NCBI RefSeq assembly: GCF_001931685.1
Contig: NZ_MOOY01000001.1
Span: 372,001 to 436,000, forward strand
DNA length: 64,000 nucleotides
Reading direction: 5' to 3'
DNA from: Pararhizobium arenae
GTDB lineage: Bacteria; Pseudomonadota; Alphaproteobacteria; Rhizobiales; Rhizobiaceae
This document shows, one piece after another, positions 1 to 9,381 of this stretch (position 1 is its first letter; every line of letters begins with the position of its first letter). The translations under genes were made by a program, and so were the position numbers. The notes beneath the pieces are model-generated. The model was not told where the DNA came from, did not search any database, and saw only the letters and a list, made by a program, of their open reading frames with translations.

Positions 1-100
1 TTCACCAAAACTGCGGATTGTCTCGCGCAGGCTTCGTCCTTTATGACGTGATTGAGGCGAATGCCAAAACTTCGTCGCGATTTGTCCCGATAGAGTCCCT

Positions 101-1147
101 ATGCAGACCATGACCGTTCCATTCCGGGCCGAGCGCCGGCCGGTTCGCACCCTCTTCCGCCGCTGGGCCGCCATACTCGCGGTTGGTGCGGCATTGTCCG
201 GCTGCATGTCGCTGGAGGATATCTCCGAGGCCCCGCCGACGCTTTCCAAGAAGATGATCGCCGAGATGGCGAAGAAGGGCATGAAACCGGAAAGCCCGGT
301 GCTCGTGCGCATCTTCAAGCAGGAGAGCGAGCTCGAAGTCTGGAAAATGAACAAGTCAGGGCAATACGCTCTGCTTAAGACTTATCCGATGTGCCGCTGG
401 TCCGGAAAGCTGGGGCCGAAGACCAAGGCCGGTGACAGGCAGGCGCCGGAAGGGTTCTATCACGTCTCCACCGGCATGCTGAATCCGAAGTCGCAATATT
501 ACGTTTCCTTCAACCTCGGCTATCCGAACCGGCTTGAATCGGCGCTCGGCTATACCGGCGAGGCGCTGATGGTGCACGGCGCCTGCTCGTCCGCTGGCTG
601 CTATGCCATGACCGACCAGGGTGTCGGCGAAATCTACGCGATCGTCGCCAAGGCGCTTTCAAGCGGGCAGGAGCGTTTCCAGGTGCAGGCCTATCCCTTC
701 CGTATGACCGCCCAGAACATGGCCGAACATCGCAGCGACCCGAACATGAGCTTCTGGCGCACGATGAAGGAGGGCTATGACAGCTTTGAAGCGACGAAGC
801 GCCAGCCGAAGGTGTCGGTCTGCGGCAGCCGCTATGTCTTCAACAAGGAATTTGTTGACGGCGAGCCGAGCGATCCGCTCGCGGCCTGCCCGCCCGTTGC
901 ACGCGAGCTGGAGCCGATGGCGTTTGCAAAGATCAGCGCCGAAAACCAGCGGATCGAGGCGGCGATGACGGCAGTGCTGCAGACCACCACGACCATGAGC
1001 GCCTATCAGGATGGCGGCATGCACCCGAGTTTCCGCGCGCTCCTGAAGCAGAAGGGCGCCAAGAAACTGGCGGCCAGCATTTCCGGCATCAAATATCCCA
1101 TCAGCCGCCCGGAAGCGGCCTTGGCTGACCCGTTCGACGGGGACTAG
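101..1147 (+). CDS. L,D-transpeptidase (YkuD-type) lipoprotein
   Basis: Probable cell-wall L,D-transpeptidase that forms 3-3 crosslinks or attaches protein to peptidoglycan in the periplasm. The catalytic signature is visible as His159-Gly160 and Ser164-Ala-Gly-Cys167, with Cys167 as the expected nucleophile. The N-terminus is basic and then hydrophobic, ending in an ALSGC lipobox at Cys35, so it is likely an outer-membrane or envelope lipoprotein. At 348 residues it is longer than the bare catalytic domain; the C-terminal 150 residues are of unknown role. Rhizobiaceae grow at one pole and rely heavily on L,D-crosslinks, which fits a dedicated enzyme here. The second Met (codon 4) is an alternative start. 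The exact substrate cannot be read from sequence. Confidence 0.85.
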   Translation: MQTMTVPFRAERRPVRTLFRRWAAILAVGAALSGCMSLEDISEAPPTLSKKMIAEMAKKGMKPESPVLVRIFKQESELEVWKMNKSGQYALLKTYPMCRWSGKLGPKTKAGDRQAPEGFYHVSTGMLNPKSQYYVSFNLGYPNRLESALGYTGEALMVHGACSSAGCYAMTDQGVGEIYAIVAKALSSGQERFQVQAYPFRMTAQNMAEHRSDPNMSFWRTMKEGYDSFEATKRQPKVSVCGSRYVFNKEFVDGEPSDPLAACPPVARELEPMAFAKISAENQRIEAAMTAVLQTTTTMSAYQDGGMHPSFRALLKQKGAKKLAASISGIKYPISRPEAALADPFDGD

Positions 1148-1194
1148 ACTGGGGGGCAACGCCTCTACCGGGCGTGACGTAACGGGAGGACGCC

Positions 1195-1593
1195 ATGGGT
1201 TACCGGTTCGCACTGGATCATTTCGCGCTGCTGGTGCGCAACGTCGCGCGCAGCACGGCATTCTACCGTGACGTCATGGGTTTTTCGCCGATCGAGCGAA
1301 CCGGCAGCCACGGCGTGCAATGGCTGGAGATCGGCGGCGGCGATGCCATTCATCTGATCCAGAACGATTTTGGCGCGACGCATGTGACCAAGGACACCCA
1401 TGTCGCGGTGTCCACGGCCGATTTCGATGCCTTTGTCGCGCATCTGAACGCGCTTGGCATCGCGTTTACCGACTGGCCCGGCAACCCCGGCAAGATCGGC
1501 GTTCACCGCAATGGGTTCCGGCAGATTTACGTGCAGGACCCGGATGGGTATTGGATCGAGATCAACGATCATCGGCCGCCGATTGTGGGATAG
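1195..1593 (+). CDS. VOC-family (glyoxalase/bleomycin resistance fold) protein
   Basis: A 132-residue single-domain protein of the vicinal-oxygen-chelate superfamily. It opens with the usual beta strand carrying a metal-binding His (LDHFALLV, His9), has a mid-protein His in THVAVST, and closes with the family's VQDPDGYWIEI strand whose Glu is the usual last metal ligand. Such proteins may be lyases, dioxygenases or drug-binding proteins, and nothing here fixes the substrate. It starts 47 bp after the L,D-transpeptidase gene with a GGGAGGACGCC ribosome binding site, so the two may be co-transcribed. The next gene downstream converges on it. Confidence 0.82.
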   Translation: MGYRFALDHFALLVRNVARSTAFYRDVMGFSPIERTGSHGVQWLEIGGGDAIHLIQNDFGATHVTKDTHVAVSTADFDAFVAHLNALGIAFTDWPGNPGKIGVHRNGFRQIYVQDPDGYWIEINDHRPPIVG

Positions 1594-1655
1594 AAGGCGA
1601 GCTTGCTTTGAGTAAGTGGCGAATTGCCTCTTTCCCCGATAATTGTCAGCCGCGG

Positions 1656-3350
1656 CTAATTCCAATCCATAGATAACTGTTGAGGATATGAGAAGCTGGG
1701 GCGATCATTATCGCCGTCAAGCAGCTTTAGTAAACCCTCTCTTGAGGTGGCAAGCCTAAACAACCGGTAGCTCGCTGTGCCTTTGTTCGCATGAACGAAT
1801 TTCTGTACGGCGCTAACCGCTGTGTCAATCAGAGCAACAGCTGAGTCTTTGTCAGCCAAACTTTTGCCTGAACGTCGAAGAAGCTCTCCGACAACAAACA
1901 AGACGTGGAAGTGGCCTTCGATGATCCAAGACTCCTCGTATGAGCTTCTCGTTATGGAAGATTGCCAGTGAATCGCTTCTTGACGTCTTTTTTCGATCTC
2001 CACATGTGTCTCATGAGCGGAAATTATGATGTCGGGAGTTGTCGCGAGCGGGTTGAAAGCCTCAGCATACAAATCACCAAATATATCGTTTGAGTTCGTC
2101 TTGCTTTTGGTCGGCTCTCCGCAAACATAGGCGAGCATGAGTTGGCCGACGCGAGCAGAATCCAATGATATCAGTTTATTGGTGGGGCTTCTTTCTCCCC
2201 GTTTCCGACAATAAAAATAGCCACGAGACCTAAGGCATTCTGCTATCTGTAGCTGGAATATATCGTGAGCTCGCAAGTCACGGCCAAGTATTCGGCTTTG
2301 AGTATTGCTGGCTAAAGCAATTCGTTCCACAAATTCAGGGCTATTTGTCTCAATAATTTTTACTTGAATAAAGCCGTCTTTCAGGCTTCTCAAGGTTTCA
2401 GAATGGACGCTTTGAATGACTGAAGCTGTCTGACATCCGTTCACGATCTGTGGGTTCACCATATGAATTGGGTGAGCCCCGTTGGGATTTGACAAAATTT
2501 GTTCGCAAACTATCGTCAAACCTGAGTTCAGAAACCAAAAATCTTCCAAACGGTCATTAATGAGGCTTGCGCGAATTTCTCTGTTCACCTCGTTTTCGAG
2601 GCCAAGAAAATAACGCACGTTCTGCCAAACCAACCGTTCATCAAATGCGCCGGTCTCGCCTGTTAGAAAGCGCGCCAGATCATCAAGATTTACGCGAGCT
2701 ATAAGGGCACGTCTTCCCGCGTCCTCAATGGCGTTTGTTCCGGAGTTTCCACATTTGAGTGTTTTTTTGAAACGGGGTTTAGTCGCTTTCACTAAACCAT
2801 GGGAGAGTTCAAAAAGGCCGTATTCAAACAGGCTGATGTTGTGTCTGCCCAGTGAATTTGCGAGCCGCTGACGCGCATCTTTGGCCAGCGTTGATTTGTT
2901 CGAGAATATATGAACCGCAACATCATATGCTTCTGTTGCGAATATCTCCCATATTTCACGAATCTTGGATGATAGTTTCCCATTGCAATTCTGTAGAATG
3001 TCATCTCTGTGAAGAAGAATGTCATCTATAAATGAGATTATTTTGTCTATTTCTTCGGCTGGAAACGATTTGTGCGAGTTTTTGAAGTCCAATACGGTCT
3101 TGCATGAGCCGATATTGATTCGTCGACTATTGTGGTCGATGTAGATTATGTCGATACCCCTATCGGCACCGCCATCGACAATGTGCTCTTCGACTTCATT
3201 CCGTGAAACGCAAAATATCGTCTCTGTTACCAGTTTCGCAAAAGCCACACCGCGCGAGACCTCGGAGGTCTCGCGCTCGCGTATACCAGTTTCCACAACG
3301 CCAAAATCAATGATTGTAGCGGGGGTTTGCGGAACTAGCTTTGGCGCCAT
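1656..3350 (-). CDS. AIPR-family putative phage-defence protein with N-terminal nuclease-like region
   Basis: A 564-residue protein resembling the AIPR family (abortive infection phage resistance). The core signature is visible around residues 280-325: an FLNSGLTIVC segment followed by NPQIVNGCQTASVI. The N-terminal 90 residues resemble a PD-(D/E)xK nuclease: Gly-Gly-Ala-Asp63-Arg-Gly-Ile-Asp67, then Ser82-Cys83-Lys84 where related proteins usually carry Gln/Glu-x-Lys. The replacement by Ser may weaken catalysis. The gene is plainly richer in A+T than its neighbours and uses many AT-ending codons, a sign of transfer. It begins 18 bp after the nrdJ stop, with AGGAG about 12 bases before the ATG, so it may be read from the nrdJ transcript. 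No methylase or other partner gene is adjacent. Confidence 0.75.
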   Translation of the reverse strand: MAPKLVPQTPATIIDFGVVETGIRERETSEVSRGVAFAKLVTETIFCVSRNEVEEHIVDGGADRGIDIIYIDHNSRRINIGSCKTVLDFKNSHKSFPAEEIDKIISFIDDILLHRDDILQNCNGKLSSKIREIWEIFATEAYDVAVHIFSNKSTLAKDARQRLANSLGRHNISLFEYGLFELSHGLVKATKPRFKKTLKCGNSGTNAIEDAGRRALIARVNLDDLARFLTGETGAFDERLVWQNVRYFLGLENEVNREIRASLINDRLEDFWFLNSGLTIVCEQILSNPNGAHPIHMVNPQIVNGCQTASVIQSVHSETLRSLKDGFIQVKIIETNSPEFVERIALASNTQSRILGRDLRAHDIFQLQIAECLRSRGYFYCRKRGERSPTNKLISLDSARVGQLMLAYVCGEPTKSKTNSNDIFGDLYAEAFNPLATTPDIIISAHETHVEIEKRRQEAIHWQSSITRSSYEESWIIEGHFHVLFVVGELLRRSGKSLADKDSAVALIDTAVSAVQKFVHANKGTASYRLFRLATSREGLLKLLDGDNDRPSFSYPQQLSMDWN

Positions 3351-3368
3351 GTGGATATCTGCTCCTAA

Positions 3369-6300
3369 TTAGCTGCAACCACTCGTCGAGCCGCACGTAT
3401 CGCATTTCTCGCAAGTCCCGTTCCGGACCATCGTGAAGTTCTGGCACTCGGAGCACATATTGCCCGTGTAGCCCTGGGCGATCGAGCGGATGCGGCGCTC
3501 GGCTTCCAGCTTCTTGGCATCCGACTTGGCGGCGGCGGCTTCGGCGGCGGCCTTGTCGGAGAAGAGGGCGGTCACCTCGCTTGAGGTTTCCGTCGTTTCT
3601 TCCGCGATCTCTTCGGCAAGCTCGGCAGCCCGCTCTTCGTAATCGCGCTTGAAGGCGACGATTTCGGAGGTCGAGATTGCGAGCGTCGGCTCGATCTTGC
3701 GGGCCGCACTGCCGGCAAAGGCGGTGACGGTGGCACCCGACGAAGCTTTCGCCGGAGCAGCAGTTGCTGCACCCTTGGGCTCACTGGCCGCGCGGTCAAT
3801 GCCGCCCTGGACGATCGTCGGCTTGTGGCCACGGGTCCAGCCGGTGGAGATCAGGTTGGTCTTGCCTTCCTGGATACCCTTGCCGAGCGCGGTGTTGGAG
3901 AAGTCCGACGTATCGACATGGGCCAGATCGTGGCGGTTCAAGTAGGAGACGGCGAGTTCGCGGAACACGTAGTCGAGGATCGAGGTCGCGTTCTTGATCG
4001 CATCATTGCCCTGAACCATGCCGGCCGGCTCGAACTTGGTGAAGGTGAAGGCCTCCACATATTCTTCCAGCGGCACGCCATATTGCAGGCCGAGTGAGAT
4101 GGCGATGGCGAAGTTGTTCATCATCGCACGGAAGGCCGCACCTTCCTTGTGCATGTCGATGAAGATTTCGCCGAGGCGGCCATCGCCGAATTCGCCGGTG
4201 CGCAGATACACCTTGTGGCCGCCGATGATCGCCTTCTGGGTATAGCCCTGGCGACGGTTCGGGAGCTTTTCACGCTCGCGGGTGACGCGCTCGATCACCC
4301 GCTCGATGATCTTCTCGGTGATGGTGACGGCCTGGGCGGCTGCCGGCTGCTGGATGAAATCCTCCAGCGCATCCTCGTCGCTCTCGTCCTCGATCAGCGA
4401 GGCATTGAGCGGCTGGGAAAGCTTGGAGCCATCGCGGTACAGCGCATTGGCCTTCAGCGCCAGCTTCCAGGAAAGCATGTAGGCGGACTTACAATCCTCG
4501 ACGGTCGCTTCGTTCGGCATGTTGATCGTCTTGGAGATCGCACCCGAAATGAACGGCTGGGCAGCCGCCATCATGCGGATATGGCTTTCGACCGAGAGAT
4601 AACGCTTGCCGATCTTGCCGCAGGGGTTGGCGCAATCGAAGACCGGCAGATGCTCGGCCTTCAGGAACGGCGCGCCTTCCAGCGTCATCGCACCGCAGAC
4701 ATGGATGTTGGCGGCTTCGACGTCCTTTTTCGAGAAGCCGATGTGCTCCAAGAGGTTGAAGCTCATGTCGGCGAGCTGCTCGTCGGAGACCTTCAGGGTT
4801 TCCTTGACGAAATCGGTGCCAAGCGTCCACTGGTTGAAGACGAACTTGATATCGAAGGCAGCCTTGGTCGCGGCGTTGATCGCCTCGATCTTCTCGTCCG
4901 AGAAGCCCTTGGCGCGCAAGCTGCCGGGGTTGATGCCGGGGGCCTGGTTGATGTTGCCATGGCCGACGGCATAGGCTTCGATCTCGGCGATCTGGCTTTC
5001 CGAATAGCCGAGCGTGCGCAGCGCTTCCGGAACGGCACGGTTGATGATCTTGAAGTAGCCGCCGCCGGCGAGCTTCTTGAACTTGACCAGCGCGAAATCG
5101 GGCTCGATGCCGGTCGTGTCGCAATCCATGACGAGGCCGATCGTGCCGGTCGGCGCGATAACGGAGACCTGGGCGTTGCGGTAGCCGTGCTTTTCGCCGA
5201 GCGAGACGGCGAGATCCCAAGCCGACTTGGCGTGAACGATCAGGTCCTGATCCGGGCAATCGCCATGGATGAGGGCAACCGGATCAACCGACAGGCCTTC
5301 ATAACCGGCGGTCTCGCCGAAGGCTGCACGGCGATGGTTGCGCATGACGCGCAGCATGTTGTCGCGGTTCGGCTTGAAGCCCGGGAACGGGCCGAGCTTG
5401 GCGGCGATTTCGGCCGACGTGGCGTAGGACACGCCGGTCATGATCGCGGTCAGCGCACCTGCGATCGCGCGGCCTTCCTTCGAGTCATAGGGAATGCCGG
5501 AGGACATCAGAAGACCGCCGATATTGGCGTAACCGAGGCCGAGCGTGCGGTACTCGTAGGAGAGTTCGGCAATTTCCTTCGACGGGAACTGCGCCATCAT
5601 GACGGAGATTTCGAGAACGAGCGTCCAGAGGCGGACGGCGTGCTCGTAGTCTGCGATGTCGATGTTCTTGGTGGCGGCATCCTTGAACTGAAGCAGGTTC
5701 AGCGAGGCAAGGTTGCAGGCGGTGTCGTCGAGGAACATGTATTCCGAGCACGGATTGGATGCGCGGATCGGGCCGGCGGCCGGGCAGGTGTGCCAGTCGT
5801 TCATCGTGGTGTTGAAGTGCAGGCCTGGATCGGCCGATGCCCAGGCGGCGTAGGAGATGCTCTCCCAGAGGTCGCGGGCCTTCAGCGTCTTCATGACCTT
5901 GCCGTCCTTGCGGGCGGTCAGGTTCCAGTCGCCGTCATTTTCGACAGCGCGCAGGAAGTCGTCCTTCAGCGAAACGGAGTTGTTGGAGTTCTGGCCCGAA
6001 ACGGTGAGATAGGCTTCAGAATCCCAGTCCGTGTCGTAGGTCTTGAACTCGATGTCCTTGTAACCTTGCTTGGCGAACTGGATGACGCGCTGGATGTAGT
6101 TTTCCGAAACCTGATCCTTCTTGGCGGCGCGGATTTCGCGCTTCAGGGCAGGGTTCTCGTTCGGGTCGAAGCAGGCGCCATTGTCGGCCGAGCAATTGAC
6201 GCAGGCCTTCATGATCGCCTTCAGGTGCTTGGCGACGATCTTGGAGCCGGTGACCAGGGCTGCAACCTTCTGCTCTTCCTTGACCTTCCAGTTGATGTAT

Positions 6301-7175
6301 TCCTCGATATCCGGGTGATCGATATCGACGACGACCATCTTGGCCGCACGGCGGGTGGTGCCGCCCGACTTGATGGCGCCGGCAGCGCGGTCGCCGATCT
6401 TGAGGAAGGACATCAGCCCGGAGGACTTGCCGCCGCCCGAAAGCTTTTCGCCTTCGCCGCGCAGATAGGAGAAGTTGGAGCCCGTGCCGGAACCGTACTT
6501 GAACAGGCGCGCTTCGCGAACCCAGAGGTCCATGATGCCGCCTTCGTTGACGAGATCGTCGCCGACGGACTGGATGAAGCAAGCATGCGGCTGCGGATGC
6601 TCGTAAGACGACTTGGACTTAACGAGCTTGCCGGTGAAGGGATCGACATAGAAGTGGCCCTGGCCGGGTCCATCGATGCCATAGGCCCAGTGCAGGCCGG
6701 TGTTGAACCACTGCGGCGAGTTCGGCGCAACGCGCTGGGTGGCGAGCATGTAGGCAAGCTCGTCGCGGAAGGCGAGGGCATCGTCTTCAGAGGCGAAATA
6801 GCCGCCCTTCCAGCCCCAATAGGTCCAGGTGCCGGCCAGACGATCGAAAACCTGGCGTGCATCCGTCTCGGAGCCGTACTGTTCTTCCTTGGGGATATCC
6901 TTCATCGCGGCGAGGTCGGCTTCGGAGCGCCACAGCCACGAGGGAACGGAATTTTCCTCGACCTTCTTCAGCTTCTTCGGCACGCCGGCCTTGCGGAAAT
7001 ACTTCTGGGCCAGAATGTCCGCGGCAACCTGGGAAAATTGCGCCGGCACGTCGATATCCGCGAGGCGGAAAACCACCGAGCCGTCCGGGTTCTTGATTTC
7101 GCTGGTCGCCTTGCGGAATTCGATGTCCGCATAGGCCGATTGGCCGGGCTTGGTGAAACGACGTTCGATCTTCAT
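3369..7175 (-). CDS. nrdJ: Vitamin B12-dependent ribonucleotide reductase (class II)
   Basis: Adenosylcobalamin-dependent ribonucleoside-diphosphate reductase, which makes deoxyribonucleotides with or without oxygen. About 1,268 residues. It shows the reductase barrel with a [22 protein letters not shown] active-site region, a [11 protein letters not shown] loop and, at the extreme C-terminus, a Cys-rich tail (CSEC, CEKCDTC and a final GCS) typical of NrdJ. I place the start at 7175 (MKIERRF), preceded by AAGGGACAG; an in-frame ATG at 7232 lacks a ribosome binding site. Two NrdR boxes lie upstream. The window also carries the late cobalamin genes cobV and cobT, needed for its cofactor. The AIPR gene follows immediately with no terminator visible between them. 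Confidence 0.96.
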   Translation of the reverse strand: MKIERRFTKPGQSAYADIEFRKATSEIKNPDGSVVFRLADIDVPAQFSQVAADILAQKYFRKAGVPKKLKKVEENSVPSWLWRSEADLAAMKDIPKEEQYGSETDARQVFDRLAGTWTYWGWKGGYFASEDDALAFRDELAYMLATQRVAPNSPQWFNTGLHWAYGIDGPGQGHFYVDPFTGKLVKSKSSYEHPQPHACFIQSVGDDLVNEGGIMDLWVREARLFKYGSGTGSNFSYLRGEGEKLSGGGKSSGLMSFLKIGDRAAGAIKSGGTTRRAAKMVVVDIDHPDIEEYINWKVKEEQKVAALVTGSKIVAKHLKAIMKACVNCSADNGACFDPNENPALKREIRAAKKDQVSENYIQRVIQFAKQGYKDIEFKTYDTDWDSEAYLTVSGQNSNNSVSLKDDFLRAVENDGDWNLTARKDGKVMKTLKARDLWESISYAAWASADPGLHFNTTMNDWHTCPAAGPIRASNPCSEYMFLDDTACNLASLNLLQFKDAATKNIDIADYEHAVRLWTLVLEISVMMAQFPSKEIAELSYEYRTLGLGYANIGGLLMSSGIPYDSKEGRAIAGALTAIMTGVSYATSAEIAAKLGPFPGFKPNRDNMLRVMRNHRRAAFGETAGYEGLSVDPVALIHGDCPDQDLIVHAKSAWDLAVSLGEKHGYRNAQVSVIAPTGTIGLVMDCDTTGIEPDFALVKFKKLAGGGYFKIINRAVPEALRTLGYSESQIAEIEAYAVGHGNINQAPGINPGSLRAKGFSDEKIEAINAATKAAFDIKFVFNQWTLGTDFVKETLKVSDEQLADMSFNLLEHIGFSKKDVEAANIHVCGAMTLEGAPFLKAEHLPVFDCANPCGKIGKRYLSVESHIRMMAAAQPFISGAISKTINMPNEATVEDCKSAYMLSWKLALKANALYRDGSKLSQPLNASLIEDESDEDALEDFIQQPAAAQAVTITEKIIERVIERVTREREKLPNRRQGYTQKAIIGGHKVYLRTGEFGDGRLGEIFIDMHKEGAAFRAMMNNFAIAISLGLQYGVPLEEYVEAFTFTKFEPAGMVQGNDAIKNATSILDYVFRELAVSYLNRHDLAHVDTSDFSNTALGKGIQEGKTNLISTGWTRGHKPTIVQGGIDRAASEPKGAATAAPAKASSGATVTAFAGSAARKIEPTLAISTSEIVAFKRDYEERAAELAEEIAEETTETSSEVTALFSDKAAAEAAAAKSDAKKLEAERRIRSIAQGYTGNMCSECQNFTMVRNGTCEKCDTCGSTSGCS

Positions 7176-7201
7176 CTGTCCCTTGTCCTTTGTTGCCGCA
7201 A

Positions 7202-7217
7202 CCGGGCAGGCGCCCGG
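7202..7217. other. Perfect hairpin in the nrdJ leader
   Basis: A 6-bp perfect stem with a 4-base loop (CCGGGC-AGGC-GCCCGG on the plus strand) lies 27 bases before the chosen nrdJ start. It may affect translation or simply be part of the leader. No B12-box of a cobalamin riboswitch was recognised nearby. Confidence 0.35.
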
Positions 7218-7299
7218 CACAATAAGTCCCATCCGGTCGCGCGGGTGATCGCGCGGCCAGTTTCAGTTTCCATCTCTGCTGGGAAACCCTCTCCGGGAG

Positions 7300-7315
7300 A
7301 CCCTTTATCTTGTGC
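7300..7315. promoter_or_regulatory. NrdR box 2 (proximal) of nrdJ
   Basis: Reads ACCCTTTATCTTGTGC on the plus strand and matches 12 of 16 positions of the NrdR consensus as I recall it (acaCwAtATaTwGtgt). It starts exactly 31 bp from the stronger box at 7331, the usual three-turn spacing for paired NrdR sites. NrdR is the ATP/dATP-sensing repressor of ribonucleotide reductase genes. Confidence 0.72.
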
Positions 7316-7330
7316 TGATTTTGGCTGCAA

Positions 7331-7346
7331 ACACTAAATATAGTAT
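7331..7346. promoter_or_regulatory. NrdR box 1 (distal) of nrdJ
   Basis: Reads ACACTAAATATAGTAT, matching 14 of 16 positions of the NrdR consensus. Together with the box 31 bp away it forms the classical tandem operator. It lies about 155-170 bp upstream of the nrdJ start, so the nrdJ promoter is expected to overlap it. The nrdR gene itself is not in the window. Confidence 0.8.
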
Positions 7347-7869
7347 TAACAACTTCTTTACGCCAGCTTTTTGCGCCGATCGCGGTGACCTTGGCGATCA
7401 CAAAAGATTACCGTCACCACCAGCGGCTCATCCACCGGAGGGCACGTCCCAATAGGATCTTTCGTGAAAAGAACCGGCCTCGTTACTTTCCGGTCCCGTC
7501 GCCGCCGCAACGTGAAAACCATTAACCGTGACTCTGGCCATACCGTCAAGGGGTGGTTTGTGACGGAATTTTAAACGCTACATCTTGTGTCTGATGGCTG
7601 TGGAAAACGGGGACTGTCTGCGAACCCAGCAAAATCAGGCGCTTCCGGGCGAGGTTTGATGTCGTTCAACGAATGCGTTAACCGAAACCCAAAAAATGAG
7701 TGATGAAAACACGGATAATCGCGGGCTCACGATCTCCCGCAATAGCCATCCGGCTAAATCTGTGAGTTGGGGAAAAAGTGATTCTCTGCGGCCTCATGCG
7801 CTGGATGGGTGACCTTGACCCTCGCACAGGCCCGTATTTCAGGAACGTTTAACTTGGAGGTGAGGACCG
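7347..7869. other. Intergenic region with no recognised gene
   Basis: About 520 bases between the nrdJ operator and the 3' end of the PDC-domain gene. A 63-codon open frame on the minus strand (7358-7549) has a composition unlike a protein and no good ribosome binding site. A weak GCGGG/CCCGC inverted repeat lies near 7708-7730. I see no terminator, tRNA or convincing RNA structure, although the length is unusual for this compact region. Confidence 0.4.
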
Positions 7870-8454
7870 TCAAAGCGCATCCAGATTGATGCCGACGGTG
7901 ATCGCGCCGATCGGCTGGCCGGTTTCGGGATCGGAAATGGTCATGCTGGCTTGAGCTTGCAGCATCTGGGTCGATTCATCCTTCTCCGCGCGATCGACGA
8001 AGGTGACGTTTGCTCCTGCCAGATAGGTGTTTTGCCACTTCAGTTCATCACCCTGCCAATAGTCGGAGGTGATGTCGCTCTCGCCGATGGCCAGGCCCTT
8101 GGCATCCATGACCAGGATTTCGGTGATAATTCCATCAGACCGAGCCTGCTTTTCGCGCAGCATCACAGAGAGCGCGTTGTTGATGATCGCGCTTATCAGA
8201 GGTTTGCTTTGCGCCCTGAATTCCATCCGCCATTGGTTGTCGAGGCGCTCAATATCCTGCGCGGTGAGATACTGGTGGTAGGCGTTGCTGTTATGCAGCG
8301 CCTCTATGACCCAGGGATCATGGATCCAGGGACGTACGTTCTCATCGACATAGGCGCTGACGGCGGCAATATGAAGGTCATTGGCGGCGGAGGAAATCGG
8401 CACAAGGCTTGTGACAAGGCCGGAAAGGCAAGCGGCCAAGACGGCCCGGATCAT
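7870..8454 (-). CDS. Periplasmic PDC/Cache-like sensor domain protein
   Basis: A 194-residue exported protein with a signal peptide (about residues 1-24, ending SSAA). The mature part resembles a single PDC (Cache) sensory domain of the sort normally found in the periplasmic loop of histidine kinases and chemoreceptors: a long N-terminal helix, an ILVMDAKGLAIGESD strand pair, then a YWQGDELKW segment and a closing PIGAITVGINLDAL strand. It has no transmembrane anchor after the signal peptide and no output domain, so it cannot signal alone; a binding-protein or accessory role is possible. It is transcribed alone and neighbours do not suggest a partner. Confidence 0.65.
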   Translation of the reverse strand: MIRAVLAACLSGLVTSLVPISSAANDLHIAAVSAYVDENVRPWIHDPWVIEALHNSNAYHQYLTAQDIERLDNQWRMEFRAQSKPLISAIINNALSVMLREKQARSDGIITEILVMDAKGLAIGESDITSDYWQGDELKWQNTYLAGANVTFVDRAEKDESTQMLQAQASMTISDPETGQPIGAITVGINLDAL

Positions 8455-8579
8455 CTCAGCGATCCTCCCTTTGTTTTTTCCGACCTTACGACGAAACGTA
8501 TGATAAGGCGATCATAAAGATAATGATCATGAGTTAACCCGACACCATCCGCAGCCGCGGGAAGTCAGGCGTATCGTGT

Positions 8580-9077
8580 TCAGCCGCGGGTACCCTTCGC
8601 GATCGGTTCCTGGTAGGTGAAACCCATGTCCCAAGGGAAATAGATCCAGGTGTCCTGGCTGACCTCGGTTACGAACGTATCGACCTGCGGGCGACCCTTG
8701 GGCTTCGCATAGACCGCTGCGAAATGCGCTTTCGGCAGCATCGCGCGCACGACGGCCGCGGTTTTTCCGGTGTCCGTCAGGTCGTCGATGATCAGGATAC
8801 CCGCGCCGCCGTCCGCTTTCAGTTCCTCGGCAATGCCCTTGAGCACGAACATTTCTCCTTGCGAAACGTAGTCGTGGTAGGAGGCAACACAGACAGTCTC
8901 GATCAGACGGATATTGAGTTCGCGGCAGACGATGGCGGCCGGCACAAGGCCTCCGCGTGTGATGCAAACAATCGCTTTCCACTCCTGCCCGTTATCGGCA
9001 AGGCGCCACGCGAGGGCGCGGGCGTCGCGATGAAACTGGTCCCAGGATACGGGAAAGGCTTTGTCGGGAAGAGACAT
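8580..9077 (-). CDS. gpt: Xanthine phosphoribosyltransferase
   Basis: Purine salvage enzyme converting xanthine or guanine plus PRPP to XMP or GMP. 165 residues from the ATG at 9077 ([18 protein letters not shown]), the usual length of the family; an upstream in-frame ATG at 9161 would add 28 residues of non-conserved sequence. The PRPP-binding signature [13 protein letters not shown] is at residues 95-106 and the early ITRGGLVPA loop at 39-47. It is monocistronic and divergent from the permease gene. Confidence 0.9.
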   Translation of the reverse strand: MSLPDKAFPVSWDQFHRDARALAWRLADNGQEWKAIVCITRGGLVPAAIVCRELNIRLIETVCVASYHDYVSQGEMFVLKGIAEELKADGGAGILIIDDLTDTGKTAAVVRAMLPKAHFAAVYAKPKGRPQVDTFVTEVSQDTWIYFPWDMGFTYQEPIAKGTRG

Positions 9078-9381
9078 GCGATGGCTCCGGCTTTGAGCGA
9101 AACGTGGCTGGAAAGAGTGGCGGCCTTGGCCCCAATTCCACCATGCTTTAGCGGCAATCACCGCAAATTGGCAAGGGTTGAACGTCGTTCCGAAATAGGT
9201 AATCGCTTCAGTGTGATCTCTTCAGCGACTTGACGAAGCCGCCGCATTTCATTTCGACCCTCAGGCCCTGTTCTGCCGATTGTCCCATCCGAGAAAAGAC
9301 GATGTTAAAGACGCATTGCCCCCAAGGCCAGTTTTCCGGCGAAATCTCCACTCTTTCCGCATCGATCCCAGGAGCTGCGCA

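Noticed and set aside
7176..7330. Cobalamin riboswitch before nrdJ
   Set aside because: No B12-box or matching helices could be found; NrdR boxes explain the region better.
4149..7337. 1,062-codon open frame on the plus strand
   Set aside because: It lies wholly antisense to nrdJ; its product is Gly/Arg/Asp-rich without any domain, and GC-rich DNA produces such frames.
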